DNA of 64,000 bases from Cupriavidus alkaliphilus (GTDB lineage Bacteria; Pseudomonadota; Gammaproteobacteria; Burkholderiales; Burkholderiaceae). The stretch is from positions 1 through 64,000 of the forward strand of contig NZ_FMAD01000004.1 of NCBI RefSeq assembly GCF_900094595.1. Direction: 5' to 3'. Below are positions 51,049 through 59,841 of the stretch, piece by piece. The stretch's first letter is position 1. The number at the start of each line of letters is the position of its first letter. Both the position numbers and the translations under genes were made by a program. The notes beneath the pieces are model-generated. The model did no database searches and was not told where the DNA came from. It saw only the letters and a program-made list of their open reading frames with translations.

Positions 51049-51058
51049 TATAAACGAT
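51049..51058 (-). promoter_or_regulatory. Third copy of the ATCGTTTATA motif, before the 101-residue gene
   Basis: TATAAACGAT is the exact reverse complement of the direct repeats at 50061 and 50077. It lies in an AT-rich stretch (51045-51108) 100 bases before the next gene, which also contains a partial copy ATCGTAAAT. Confidence 0.55.
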
Positions 51059-51157
51059 AACTTATGGTTTTACTATGAAACTTTAATTATCGTAAATCCT
51101 TCGCCCTCCCTATGCTTGTCTCAACCCAACTGCCAGCGCGCATCCGAGGAGACCAGC

Positions 51158-51463
51158 ATGAACCCAGCCCAGCAGGAAAGCCGCCACGCCGCGATCACGG
51201 TCGGCGCCGACAACCAGCCGATCCCGCGCGAGACCCAGCTCGCGGCGTATAACGCGGCCTTCATCGAACTGGGGCTGCGCTTTCGCTGGGACGCCGCCAT
51301 GTATGAATGGCTGTGCGGCATCGAATGCGAAAAAGGACGGGTGGCCCGCTATATCGAGGAACACCACCCTCACCTGCTGGCCGCCTACGACGCCGCGTTC
51401 CTGAGCGGGCTGATCTTCGAGAAAAAGAACGAGTACCTGCGCGCGGTCGGCCACCTCAACTGA
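51158..51463 (+). CDS. Hypothetical cytoplasmic protein, 101 residues
   Basis: ATG 51158 follows GAGGAGACC. The product (MNPAQQESRHAAITVGADNQ, then AAYNAAFIELGLRFRWDAAM, GRVARYIEEHHPHLLAAYD, FEKKNEYLRAVGHLN) is mainly helical with no signal peptide. I recognise no family. It follows the CbbR-like regulator gene and a shared motif, so it may be its target. A strong terminator follows. Confidence 0.65.
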   Translation: MNPAQQESRHAAITVGADNQPIPRETQLAAYNAAFIELGLRFRWDAAMYEWLCGIECEKGRVARYIEEHHPHLLAAYDAAFLSGLIFEKKNEYLRAVGHLN

Positions 51464-51480
51464 GCGGGTCCGATCGGTTC

Positions 51481-51516
51481 ACGGCGAGGCGCGCGACAGC
51501 GGCCTCGCCGTTTTTT
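51481..51516 (+). terminator. Intrinsic terminator between convergent genes
   Basis: ACGGCGAGGC (51481-51490) pairs perfectly with GCCTCGCCGT (51502-51511), followed by a T run to 51516. It ends the 101-residue gene; the DUF2269 gene terminates just to the right on the other strand. Confidence 0.88.
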
Positions 51517-51518
51517 GT

Positions 51519-51977
51519 TCAACTGACCTTGGCCACCATCAGGTAGAAGATGGCCAGGAACGAGAGCAGCGCCGGAAACCCCAGCCCGAACCACCACCAG
51601 AACAGGCGCCAGTAGGCGCGCGGCAGCTGGGGCCCGGTGCAGTCCAGCGCCACGTCGCGCATGCGCTTCTGCAGCCAGACCACCGGCAGCCAGCAGGCAA
51701 TGGCGACGGCATAAAGGACCACCGACCACTTCAGCCACGGCACCGACCACGAGAACCCGGCCATCTTCACCAGCGCATAGCCGGTCAGCGGCTGCAGTAT
51801 TGCCGTCGAAGCGGTGAAGATCCAATCGGCGATCACCACCATGCGCGCGGTGGCGGCAACCGTGCGGACATTGCGCGTGAGCGTCGCGCCGACCAGGTAG
51901 AAGGCGCTGCCCACGCCGGTGCCGAACAGGAAGGTGGCCGACAGGATATGCAGCCATTTCAGCGTGACGTAGTCCAT
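51519..51977 (-). CDS. DUF2269 integral membrane protein
   Basis: The 152-residue protein (MDYVTLKWLHILSATFLFGT) has four membrane helices typical of DUF2269, with a conserved His in the first (WLHILSATFLFGTG). Function unknown; conserved His residues in the helices hint at haem or metal binding. It overlaps the end of the SDR-DoxX gene by 19 bases, so they are translationally coupled, as in many beta-proteobacteria. Confidence 0.83.
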   Translation of the reverse strand: MDYVTLKWLHILSATFLFGTGVGSAFYLVGATLTRNVRTVAATARMVVIADWIFTASTAILQPLTGYALVKMAGFSWSVPWLKWSVVLYAVAIACWLPVVWLQKRMRDVALDCTGPQLPRAYWRLFWWWFGLGFPALLSFLAIFYLMVAKVS

Positions 51978-53290
51978 GCCCGCTCCTCGGTCAGGTGCAG
52001 CCACCACAGCACGGCCAGCATCGGCACGTTCTTGCTGAGCGGGCCATACGGATGCAGCCAGTATTCCGGCAGGCGCACGCTGATGATCGCCGTGTAGCCC
52101 AGGATCAGCGCGATCTGCGCCAGCCACAGCCAGCGCGGGCGCCGCGGCAGCACGCACAGCACGCCGAAGGCGAGGTCGAGCAGCGCGGCGCCATACAGTG
52201 CCAGCGGCTGCAGCGCCGGCGGCACGCCCGCGCGCGCAAGCAAGGCATAGCTGTCGGCCACCGGGTACAGCCCCAGCGAAACCGCCGCGGTAACGATCCA
52301 CACCAAGGCCAGGCTCCAGCGCAGCAGCGGATGGATCCAGCGCTGCAGCGCCTGCGCGCGCAACGCGCCGCGCAGTCCCGGCGGTATGAAGTCGGGCACC
52401 GCGAGCGGCGTCCGCCCGAGCACGCGGGCAAGGCCGGACGGCTCCGCCACGCTGCCCTGGTCCAGCATGGTCAGCGCATCGCGCCCCAGCACGCCGCCGG
52501 TGGCGCGTTCGGCCAGCGGCATCACGGCGCGGGCCAGCGCGCGCGGCAGCGGCAACAGCCAGGCCTTGCCGCGCAAACCCAGGCCATGGCGCAACGCCTG
52601 CAGGTAGCCGGCCAGCGGCATTGGCGCCGGGCCCACCAGCGCGAGCCGGCCGGAGCGCCATGGCACTGTGCCGCCCCATTCGGCCAGCAATGCCACGATG
52701 GCCTGCGCCACGTCGTCGACATGGACCGGCTGCACCGGCTGCCTGCCGCCGCCCGGCAGCGCCAGGCAGGGCAGCGTCGCCAGCGCGCAGAACAACTGCG
52801 CACTGGTGCCGTCGGCACCGAACACCAGCGACGGCTGCAACACCACGGCATCGATGCCGAGCCCGAGCAGGTGCTGGTCGGCGGTGCGCTTGCTGCGATG
52901 GAAATCGGTCAGCGCGTGTTCGTCGGCACCCAGCGCCGACATCTGCACCACCAGCCGCACGCGCTGGCGCTGGCAGGCATCGAACAGCGCCTGCGGCGCG
53001 GCGCGGTGCAGCACGTCGAAGCGCTGCGTCGCGGTCTCGCGGAAGATGCCGACCAGGTTGACCACCGCGTCGACATCGGCCAGCAGCGGCGCCCAGTCCG
53101 CTGCCGCGGTCATCCGCGCGAAATCGACGGCACGGAATTCGCTTGCCGTGCAGGCATGGCCGCTGTGCGGCGCTTCGGGTGCATCGTGCGCGGGCACGCG
53201 CCGCACGCCCGCTATCACATGGAATCCTCCAGCCAGCATTGCGGCGCAGGCATGGCGGCCGATAAAGCCGCTGGCGCCGAGCACCAGCAC
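51959..53290 (-). CDS. NAD(P)-binding SDR (atypical, NmrA/TMR-like) fused to a DoxX-like membrane domain
   Basis: GTG 53290 (or 53284) lies right before the Rossmann motif VLVLGASGFIGRHACAAML; no ATG fits, so a GTG start is inferred. Residues to about 300 form an NAD(P)-binding domain (DAVVNLVGIFRETA, HRSKRTADQHLL). The last 130 residues form a four-helix DoxX-like domain (LRWSLALVWIVTAAVSLGLYP, LIGYTAIIS-like end). Role unknown; coupled to the DUF2269 gene. The open frame continues far upstream but reads antisense to the next gene. Confidence 0.78.
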   Translation of the reverse strand: MLVLGASGFIGRHACAAMLAGGFHVIAGVRRVPAHDAPEAPHSGHACTASEFRAVDFARMTAAADWAPLLADVDAVVNLVGIFRETATQRFDVLHRAAPQALFDACQRQRVRLVVQMSALGADEHALTDFHRSKRTADQHLLGLGIDAVVLQPSLVFGADGTSAQLFCALATLPCLALPGGGRQPVQPVHVDDVAQAIVALLAEWGGTVPWRSGRLALVGPAPMPLAGYLQALRHGLGLRGKAWLLPLPRALARAVMPLAERATGGVLGRDALTMLDQGSVAEPSGLARVLGRTPLAVPDFIPPGLRGALRAQALQRWIHPLLRWSLALVWIVTAAVSLGLYPVADSYALLARAGVPPALQPLALYGAALLDLAFGVLCVLPRRPRWLWLAQIALILGYTAIISVRLPEYWLHPYGPLSKNVPMLAVLWWLHLTEERAWTTSR

Positions 53291-53806
53291 CCGGTGGATG
53301 GGGCCACGGTGCTGCGCCGCGCCGTGGTCTCGGGCACCTGCGCCAGCCTGCTCTCCACCGGCATGCTGGCCTGCGGCGGCAGCGTCGACTGCGGCAGCGC
53401 CTTCGCGCCGGTCAACGCCGTCAGCCATTGGGTCTGGGGCGAACGTGCCGTGCATGCCAACCGGCCCTCGGTGCGGCATACCGTGCTGGGCTATGTCATC
53501 CATCATGCGATGTCGGTGTTCTGGGCGGCGTTCTACGAAGGCGCGATGGCCGTCGGCGCCACACATGGCGATGTCCACCCCAGCACGCGTCCTGCCGCAT
53601 ACCCCACGGCGCCGACGCGCGTGCTCGGCGGCCTGGCGATTGCCGGCATTGCGTGCTTCGTCGACCTGAAGTGCACGCCGCATCGCCTCACCCCTGGCTT
53701 CGAGCGCCGGCTGTCGCCCGGCATGCTGGCGCTGGTCTACGTCGCCTTCGGGCTGGCGCTGCCGCTGGGCGCGATGGTGCTGCGGCACGCCGGAAAGCGC
53801 GTTTGA
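53252..53806 (+). CDS. Hypothetical multi-span membrane protein
   Basis: The start is uncertain: ATG 53219, ATG 53252 or GTG 53294. The 184-residue form has a helix near the start (RRAVVSGTCASLLSTGMLAC), a His/Trp-rich middle (VLGYVIHHAMSVFWAAFYEG) and two further helices (VLGGLAIAGIACFVDL, LALVYVAFGLALPLGAMVL). I know no function. Any of the ATG starts makes its 5' end overlap the 5' end of the divergent SDR gene. Confidence 0.65.
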   Translation: MAADKAAGAEHQHPVDGATVLRRAVVSGTCASLLSTGMLACGGSVDCGSAFAPVNAVSHWVWGERAVHANRPSVRHTVLGYVIHHAMSVFWAAFYEGAMAVGATHGDVHPSTRPAAYPTAPTRVLGGLAIAGIACFVDLKCTPHRLTPGFERRLSPGMLALVYVAFGLALPLGAMVLRHAGKRV

Positions 53807-54064
53807 ATCCGGCCCGCGCCCGCCGCATGGGCCGGTGTTGCTGCACGCCGCGCCAGTAATTTTCACACGGCACTCCCGCTTTTACCGTTTCCGCCGCGCC
53901 AGGGCGGGCCTTCGCGTTGTGCCCGGCAACGCGCTGCACCAGCCGTGCAAGCTCCACGCCACCGCCCCCCCAGCGTTGTGCTGCAGCGCGTGCGGGAATC
54001 GTCGCAGCATTCCGCTCCCGGCCCTGCGAACCCGTCGGCCGCCGAGCCGGTCGGCAGGCCGCGC
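53807..54064. other. Intergenic region without a visible gene
   Basis: These 258 bases separate the convergent membrane-protein and acyl-CoA ligase genes. They include a short AT-richer patch (53855-53895) but no clear hairpin with a T tract, promoter or open frame that I can support. Confidence 0.4.
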
Positions 54065-55642
54065 TCAGGCCACCTGCCGATCCTGGCCGCCCCAGTAACG
54101 GCCGCGGATGGCCTTGCGGTCGATTTTGCCCAGCGCCGTCAGCGGCAGCGCATCGGCGAACACCACCTGCTTGGGTGCGTTGACCACGCCCTTGTGCCGG
54201 GTCACGTGGGCGATCACGTCGGCCTCGGTCAGGTCAGTGCCGGGGCGGGCCACCACTACGGCCGTCACGGCTTCGCCCCACTTGGGATCGGGCACGCCGA
54301 ACACCGCGGACATGGCGATGGCCGGATGCAGCGCCAGGCAATGCTCGACTTCACTCGGGTACACGTTGAAGCCGCCGCTGATGATCATGTCCTTGGCGCG
54401 GTCGACCAGGTACAGGAACCCTTCGCTGTCGCAGCGCGCCATGTCGCCGGTATGAAGCCAGTCGCCGGCAAAGACCCTGGCATCTTCTTCCGGCCGGTTC
54501 AGGTAGCCCTCCATCACCAGCGGGCCGCGCACGCACAGCTCGCCCACCTCGCCCGGCGCGACGCCCCGCATCTGCGCGTCGAGCAGCCTGACCTGGTTGC
54601 CGGGGATCACCTTGCCGCACGAGCGCAGGCGCTCGGGGTGGTCCGGATCATGGTCGCGCGGGCTCAGGTAACTGATGCACATGGGCGCTTCGGCCTGACC
54701 GTAGATCTGCCCGAACACCGGGCCGATGCGGCGCAGCGCGTCGGCCAGGCGCACCGGCGCGATCGGCGCCGCGCCGTAGAGCACCAGTTCCAGGCTGGAG
54801 AGGTCGGCCGTGTCCAGGCCATCGCAATCCAGCAGCCCGTAGATCTGCGTGGGTACCAGGAAGGTCAGGTTGATGCGGTGCTCGGCGACGCGGCGCAGGA
54901 AGTCCGCCGGGCTGAACTTGTCGCACAGGTAAATGGTGCCGCCGCGCAGCAGCGTGGGCAGGAACAGGCTGCCGGACGCATGCGAGATCGGCGTGGTCAC
55001 CAGGTAACGCACCTGCGCCGGCCACTCATAGGTGGCCAGCATGTACTGCAGCATCGTGACCGTGGTCCGGTGGGTATGCAGGATGCCCTTCGAACGTCCG
55101 GTGGTGCCGCCGGTGTACGACAGCTTGCTGATCTCGGTCGGGTCATCGCCGGGGACCACGGGCGCGTCGTCGAAGTCCGCCGCGGCGCGGGCCAGGCCGG
55201 GGCCGAACTCGCCATCGTCGAGCGGCAGCACCTGCAGCCGGGTGCTGGCGGCGAGCGCGCGCGCCCGCTCGGTGAAGCGGGCGTTGTCGACCACCAGCGC
55301 CTGCACGCCCGCGTCTTCCAGCACGAAAGCATGGTCGGCCTGCGCCGCCATCGGGTGCAGGGACACGGCCTTCAGCCCGGCCAGTTGTGCGGCGATGATG
55401 GCCGCGACCGCCTCGGCGCGATTGCCCACCAGGAAGGCCACGGCGTGCTGGCGCGCGAGGCCGCGGGCAGCGAACAGCCGCGCGATGCGCGCGCTTTGCC
55501 GGGCCAACGCCTCGTAGCTCAGCGTGACGTCGTCGCCGACGACGGCGGGTACGCCAGGCCGTGCACGCAGCGCCGCGGTATAGAGCTGGCCGACGGTCGC
55601 GCCGCCGTGGACGACCGAAGCCGCCGAAGCCTGACGGGCCAT
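54065..55642 (-). CDS. AMP-forming acyl-CoA ligase in the oxalate island
   Basis: GGGAGACAAC precedes ATG 55642. The 525-residue ANL enzyme has the phosphate loop KLSYTGGTTGRSKGILHTH, A5 motif IYGQAEAPMCISYLSP, hinge LHTGDMARCDSEGFLYLVDRAKD and C-terminal catalytic Lys in LTALGKIDRKAIRG. It activates a carboxylic acid with ATP and CoA. Position in the same direction as frc and oxc allows the idea of oxalate or another substrate, but no residue proves it; oxalyl-CoA synthetases are a different ANL branch. Confidence 0.83.
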   Translation of the reverse strand: MARQASAASVVHGGATVGQLYTAALRARPGVPAVVGDDVTLSYEALARQSARIARLFAARGLARQHAVAFLVGNRAEAVAAIIAAQLAGLKAVSLHPMAAQADHAFVLEDAGVQALVVDNARFTERARALAASTRLQVLPLDDGEFGPGLARAAADFDDAPVVPGDDPTEISKLSYTGGTTGRSKGILHTHRTTVTMLQYMLATYEWPAQVRYLVTTPISHASGSLFLPTLLRGGTIYLCDKFSPADFLRRVAEHRINLTFLVPTQIYGLLDCDGLDTADLSSLELVLYGAAPIAPVRLADALRRIGPVFGQIYGQAEAPMCISYLSPRDHDPDHPERLRSCGKVIPGNQVRLLDAQMRGVAPGEVGELCVRGPLVMEGYLNRPEEDARVFAGDWLHTGDMARCDSEGFLYLVDRAKDMIISGGFNVYPSEVEHCLALHPAIAMSAVFGVPDPKWGEAVTAVVVARPGTDLTEADVIAHVTRHKGVVNAPKQVVFADALPLTALGKIDRKAIRGRYWGGQDRQVA

Positions 55643-55778
55643 GTTGTCTCCCTGTCTTGTTCTGGTCAGGCTCCCAATGTTGGCGGCCGTCCGGCACCAC
55701 GTCAACGCTTTTGGTACCGCAAAGGCCGGGTTAAGACGAGGTGAAGTACACCGGTGCCGGAGTCATGCAAGCGCGCAC

Positions 55779-56216
55779 TCAGGCCTGTTCCTTGACCTGG
55801 CTCTCCAGTTCCACCAGCCGCTTCTTCAGCGCCCGCTCTTCCTGGAAGCGCACGGTCTCGTCGCGGATCACGGCGACGATGCCGGTGACGGCGCCGGCGG
55901 CGTCCTTGAGCAGCGCCACGGTGAAGGCGATCGACATCGTCTTGCCGTCCTTGTCGACCGCCGGCACCTTGAGCAAGTCATGGCCGTAGCGCGTGATGCC
56001 GGTCGCCATGGTCTTGTCGTAGCCCTCCCAGTGCCGCCCGCGCAGCCGCTCGGGGATGATCAGGTCCAGCGACTGGCCCATGGCTTCGGCCTGGGTGAAG
56101 CCGAACATGCGCTCGGCGGCCGGATTCCACAGCGTGATGGCGCCCTTGGCGTCGGAGATGATGATGGCGTCGCCGATGGCGGACACCAGTTGCGCGTAGT
56201 CGATCTGCTCTGTCAT
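55779..56216 (-). CDS. Single-domain PAS sensor protein with coiled-coil tail
   Basis: ATG 56216 follows GAGGGAATC. The 145-residue protein is a PAS domain (VSAIGDAIIISDAKGAITLW, NPAAERMFGFTQAEAMGQSL, then GIVAVIRDETVRFQEER) and a short helix (ALKKRLVELESQVKEQA). It has no kinase or DNA-binding domain, so it must signal through a partner or bind a cofactor. It lies between frc and the acyl-CoA ligase gene, after the frc terminator. Confidence 0.82.
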   Translation of the reverse strand: MTEQIDYAQLVSAIGDAIIISDAKGAITLWNPAAERMFGFTQAEAMGQSLDLIIPERLRGRHWEGYDKTMATGITRYGHDLLKVPAVDKDGKTMSIAFTVALLKDAAGAVTGIVAVIRDETVRFQEERALKKRLVELESQVKEQA

Positions 56217-56305
56217 GGGGATTCCCTCTCTCGTCATCTGCAAACGGCAGCGGCCGGGGGCGCGCCGGTGCCATCAAGGTAGCGTGCCACATCGCGGCGT
56301 CACAA

Positions 56306-56345
56306 GCAAAAACGCCGGAGCCCGCTGTACGCGCGGCCCCGGCGT
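56306..56345 (-). terminator. Intrinsic terminator after frc
   Basis: On the minus strand ACGCCGG and CCGGCGT close a GC-rich hairpin followed by TTTTGC. It separates oxc-frc from the PAS gene. Confidence 0.75.
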
Positions 56346-56374
56346 CGGCGCCGGCACGATGCCGGCGGTCGGCG

Positions 56375-57625
56375 TCAGATCACCTGGGACTCGCGCAGGC
56401 GCTTGATGTCTTCCGCACCGTAGCCCAGGCCGGCCAGCACTTCTTCGCTATGCTCGCCCAGCAGCGGCGAGCCGGTGATCTCCGGCTTCAGGTCGGAGAA
56501 CTTGATCGGGCTGCCCACCGTCAGGTAGCTGCCGCGCTCCTTGTGCGGCACCTCGGTGATGCTGCCGCTGGCACGCAGCGACGGATCGGCGGCAATCTCC
56601 TTCATCGACAGCACCGGCGAGCACGGGATGTCGAACTTGCGCAGGATGTCGACCGCCTCGTACTTGGTCTTGTCGGCCAGCCATGCCTCGATGGTGTTGA
56701 AGATATCGAAAATATGCGGCTGGCGTGCCTTGGCGGTGGCGTAGTTGGGATCGTCGATCCATTCCGGCTTGCCCAGCGCCTTGCAGATCGGCTCCCAGGC
56801 ATGGCCCTGGATGGTGAAGTAGATATAAGCGTTGGGATCGGTCTCCCAGCCCTTGCACTTCAGCACCCAGCCCGGCTGGCCGCCGCCGCCGGCGTTGCCG
56901 CCGCGCGGCACCACGTCGCTGAAGGTGCCATGCGGATACTGCGGGTACTCTTCCAGGTAGCCCAGGCGGTCCAGGCGCTGCTGGTCGCGCAGCTTGACGC
57001 GGCACAGGTTCAGCACCGCATCCTGCATCGACACCGCCACCTTCTGGCCCTTGCCGGTCTTGTCGCGGCCGATCAGCGCGGTCAGGATGCCGATCGCCAG
57101 GTGCATGCCGGTGTTGGAATCGCCCAGCGCCGCGGCGGAGACCGTGGGCGGGCCGTCCCAGAAGCCGGTGGTCGAGGCCGCGCCCCCCGCGCACTGGGCC
57201 ACGTTCTCATACACCTTCAGGTCTTCATAGTGGTGGCCGTCGCTGAAGCCCTTGACCGAAGCCACGATCATCTTGGGGTTCAGCTCGTTGATGCGTTCCC
57301 ACGAGAAGCCCATGCGGTCCAGCGCGCCCGGCCCGAAGTTCTCGACCAGCACGTCCGACTCGCGGATCAGCTGCTCCAGGATCTTCTTGCCTTCCGGCTT
57401 CTTGGTGTCAAGCGTCAGGCTGCGCTTGTTGGAGTTGAGCATGGTGAAGTACAGCGCGTCGACATCCGGGATGTCGCGCAGCTGGGTGCGCGTCACGTCG
57501 CCGGAACCCGGGCGCTCGACCTTGATCACGTCGGCGCCGAACCATGCCAGCAGCTGGGTGCAGGCGGGACCCGCCTGGACGTGCGTGAAGTCGATGATCT
57601 TGATGCCGTTGAGTGGGAGGTTCAC
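56375..57625 (-). CDS. frc: Formyl-CoA:oxalate CoA-transferase
   Basis: The 416-residue family III CoA-transferase moves CoA from formyl-CoA to oxalate, releasing formate. Landmarks are [21 protein letters not shown], the catalytic Asp in [18 protein letters not shown] (near residue 169) and the flexible Gly loop [16 protein letters not shown] that shields the active site in Frc. Length matches the enzyme of Oxalobacter (428). It lies 39 bases after oxc, with which it forms the oxalate catabolic cycle. Confidence 0.95.
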   Translation of the reverse strand: MNLPLNGIKIIDFTHVQAGPACTQLLAWFGADVIKVERPGSGDVTRTQLRDIPDVDALYFTMLNSNKRSLTLDTKKPEGKKILEQLIRESDVLVENFGPGALDRMGFSWERINELNPKMIVASVKGFSDGHHYEDLKVYENVAQCAGGAASTTGFWDGPPTVSAAALGDSNTGMHLAIGILTALIGRDKTGKGQKVAVSMQDAVLNLCRVKLRDQQRLDRLGYLEEYPQYPHGTFSDVVPRGGNAGGGGQPGWVLKCKGWETDPNAYIYFTIQGHAWEPICKALGKPEWIDDPNYATAKARQPHIFDIFNTIEAWLADKTKYEAVDILRKFDIPCSPVLSMKEIAADPSLRASGSITEVPHKERGSYLTVGSPIKFSDLKPEITGSPLLGEHSEEVLAGLGYGAEDIKRLRESQVI

Positions 57626-57664
57626 GTTCGTCTCCTATTGGATTAGGGGGTGAAATCGGGTGAA

Positions 57665-59404
57665 TTACTTCTTGGCCGAGCTTTGCGGATTGAGGTTGGT
57701 CAGGCGGCCGCTTTCGGTGCCGGCAGCCGGGTCGATGACGGCGTTGACCAGCGTCGGCCTGCCCGAGCGCAGCGCTTCGTTCACGGCGGCTTCGAGTTCC
57801 GCCGGCGTGGTGACATTGGCGCCGACGCCTCCGAACGCTTCCATCATCTTGTCGTAGCGGGCGCCCGGGACGAAGGTCGTGACCGCCGGGTCGGTGCCGC
57901 CGGTGGGGTTCTTGTCGATGCCCTTGTAGACGCCGTTGTTGTTGAAGATGACGATGCAGACCGGCAGGTTGTAGCGGCAGATGGTCTCGACTTCCATGCC
58001 CGAGAAACCGAATGCGCTGTCGCCGCACAGCGCCAGCACCGGCTTGCCGGTCTCGACCGCCGCTGCCACCGCGTAGCCCATGCCCACGCCCATCACGCCC
58101 CAGGTGCCAACGTCCAGGCGCTTGCGCGGCTCGTACATGTCGATCACGGCGCGGGCGTAGTCCAGCGTGTTGGCGCCCTCGTTGACGAACGAGATGCCCG
58201 GGTTGGCCTTGACCACGTCCTTGAGCACGCCCAGCGCACCATGGAAGTTCATCGGCGCGGCATCCTTGGCCCTGGCCAGGGTCTCGGCCATCTTCGCCAG
58301 GTTGGTGTCCCTGCGGTCCGCCACCGCGTTCAGCCAGTCGGCGCCCGGCTTGGCGAAGTCATTGCCGATCTTGTCGAGCAGCGCCGTTACGCACGAGCCG
58401 ATGTCGCCCACAACCGGCGCGGCGATGGCGACGTTGCTGTCCATCTCGGTCGGCGCGATGTCGACCTGGATGAACTGCTTGGGCTTGCCCCAGGTCTTGC
58501 CCTTGCCGTGCGACAGCAGCCAGTTCAGGCGGGCGCCGACCAGCAGCACCACGTCGGCTTCCGCCAGCACATAGGAGCGCGCCGCCGACGCCGACTGCGG
58601 ATGGGTATCGGGCAGCAGGCCCTTGGCCATCGACATCGGCAGGTACGGGATGCCCGTCTTCTCGACCAGCTTGCGCAGGTCCGTCTCGGCGCGTGCGTAC
58701 GCGGCGCCCTTGCCGATCAGGATCAGCGGGCGCTTGGCGGTCTTCAGCAGCGCGACGGCGCGGTCGACCGAGTCCGGTGCGGGCAGCTGGCGCGGCGCCG
58801 GGTCCACCACCTTGATCAGCGACTGCTTGCCCTTTTCGGCTTCCAGCGACTGGCCCAGCAGCTTGGCCGGCAGGTCCAGGTACACACCGCCCGGACGGCC
58901 CGACACGGCGGCGCGGATGGCACGGGCGACACCGACACCGATGTCTTCGGCGTGCAGCACGCGGAACGCAGCCTTGGCGTGCGGACGGGCGATGGCCAGC
59001 TGGTCCATCTCTTCGTAGTCACCCTGCTGCAGGTCGACGATCTCGCGCTCGCTCGAGCCGCTGATCAGGATCATCGGGAAGCAGTTGGTGGTGGCGTGCG
59101 CCAGCGCCGTCAGCCCGTTCAGGAACCCCGGCGCGGAAACAGTCAGGCAAACGCCCGGCTTCTGCGTCAGGAAGCCCGCAATGGCCGCGGCGTTGCCGGC
59201 GTTCTGCTCGTGGCGGAAGCTGATGACGCGCATGCCGTTGGCCTGCGCCAGACGGGCCAGATCGGTGACCGGGATGCCGGGCAGGCCGTAGATGTTTTCG
59301 ATGCCGTTCAGCTTCAGCGCGTCGATGACCAGATGGAAACCATCGGTTTGTGCCTGCTGCTCTTCCGCGGCGTGACGCTGCAGCTCGTTTCCGACTTCTG
59401 CCAT
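57665..59404 (-). CDS. oxc: Oxalyl-CoA decarboxylase
   Basis: The 579-residue thiamine-diphosphate enzyme converts oxalyl-CoA to formyl-CoA and CO2. It shows the Pyr-domain Glu and start ([37 protein letters not shown]) and the PP-domain magnesium motif ([20 protein letters not shown] through [12 protein letters not shown]). It is upstream of frc in one operon. The long 5' leader starts at a promoter covered by the shared GTATGTGATATATCA element. Confidence 0.95.
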   Translation of the reverse strand: MAEVGNELQRHAAEEQQAQTDGFHLVIDALKLNGIENIYGLPGIPVTDLARLAQANGMRVISFRHEQNAGNAAAIAGFLTQKPGVCLTVSAPGFLNGLTALAHATTNCFPMILISGSSEREIVDLQQGDYEEMDQLAIARPHAKAAFRVLHAEDIGVGVARAIRAAVSGRPGGVYLDLPAKLLGQSLEAEKGKQSLIKVVDPAPRQLPAPDSVDRAVALLKTAKRPLILIGKGAAYARAETDLRKLVEKTGIPYLPMSMAKGLLPDTHPQSASAARSYVLAEADVVLLVGARLNWLLSHGKGKTWGKPKQFIQVDIAPTEMDSNVAIAAPVVGDIGSCVTALLDKIGNDFAKPGADWLNAVADRRDTNLAKMAETLARAKDAAPMNFHGALGVLKDVVKANPGISFVNEGANTLDYARAVIDMYEPRKRLDVGTWGVMGVGMGYAVAAAVETGKPVLALCGDSAFGFSGMEVETICRYNLPVCIVIFNNNGVYKGIDKNPTGGTDPAVTTFVPGARYDKMMEAFGGVGANVTTPAELEAAVNEALRSGRPTLVNAVIDPAAGTESGRLTNLNPQSSAKK

Positions 59405-59595
59405 GGTTGCTTCCTTCTATGCAAATTTGACTGGGGTGGGAATTTTTGTGACTCAGGCTGCCGCGGGAGTGCCTGGGGCCCGCTTCGCTACGACTTCCGA
59501 CATGCTTGGTCTCCTTTTCGACTTGTGTTCGTGGTGCGCGGGCGCTGTGCCCTGCTGCGGTCGGTGCCGGTTCCGTTTCGACCGGTCTTGATGAC

Positions 59596-59626
59596 ATACG
59601 GTATGTGATATATCAGAGAACGGCAA
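59596..59626 (-). promoter_or_regulatory. oxc promoter overlapped by oxalate-regulon element (site B)
   Basis: On the minus strand TTGCCG (59626-59621) is 17 bases from TACCGT (59603-59598). The spacer and -10 are covered by the element that reads GTATGTGATATATCA on the plus strand (59601-59615). Bases 59596-59616 equal 47979-47999 before oxlT exactly. The predicted leader to the oxc start is about 185 bases. Confidence 0.72.
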
Positions 59627-59841
59627 GCTATTTTCCATCTCTGTGACCAACTTTCGTCAGTGCACTGCAGCAAACCTGGCTGGATCTGCGCGTAAATCAG
59701 CGCAATTCCTCAATCCACGCCATTTATTCGCATTTCGCACCAATGCAGGCGGTCGATCCGAAATCGCCTTAAAAGGCAATTTCGGATCGCAGATATATCA
59801 CATACAACGTTCGAGCGACCGACCGCGCAGCTTCGATACGG
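59627..59841. promoter_or_regulatory. oxc-pntB intergenic region with 17-base inverted repeat and element site C
   Basis: No gene is supported here. CGATCCGAAATCGCCTT (59754-59770) and AAGGCAATTTCGGATCG (59773-59789) form a hairpin with one mismatch around AA. Two bases further lies GATATATCACATAC (59792-59805), an inverted copy of the oxalate element. The hairpin is 53 bases past the pntB stop and might end that message, although no U tract follows. Confidence 0.6.

Noticed and set aside
54065..55642. Acyl-CoA ligase as an oxalyl-CoA synthetase
   Set aside because: The only support is proximity to frc and oxc; no substrate-specific residues could be identified, so only the general activity is called.
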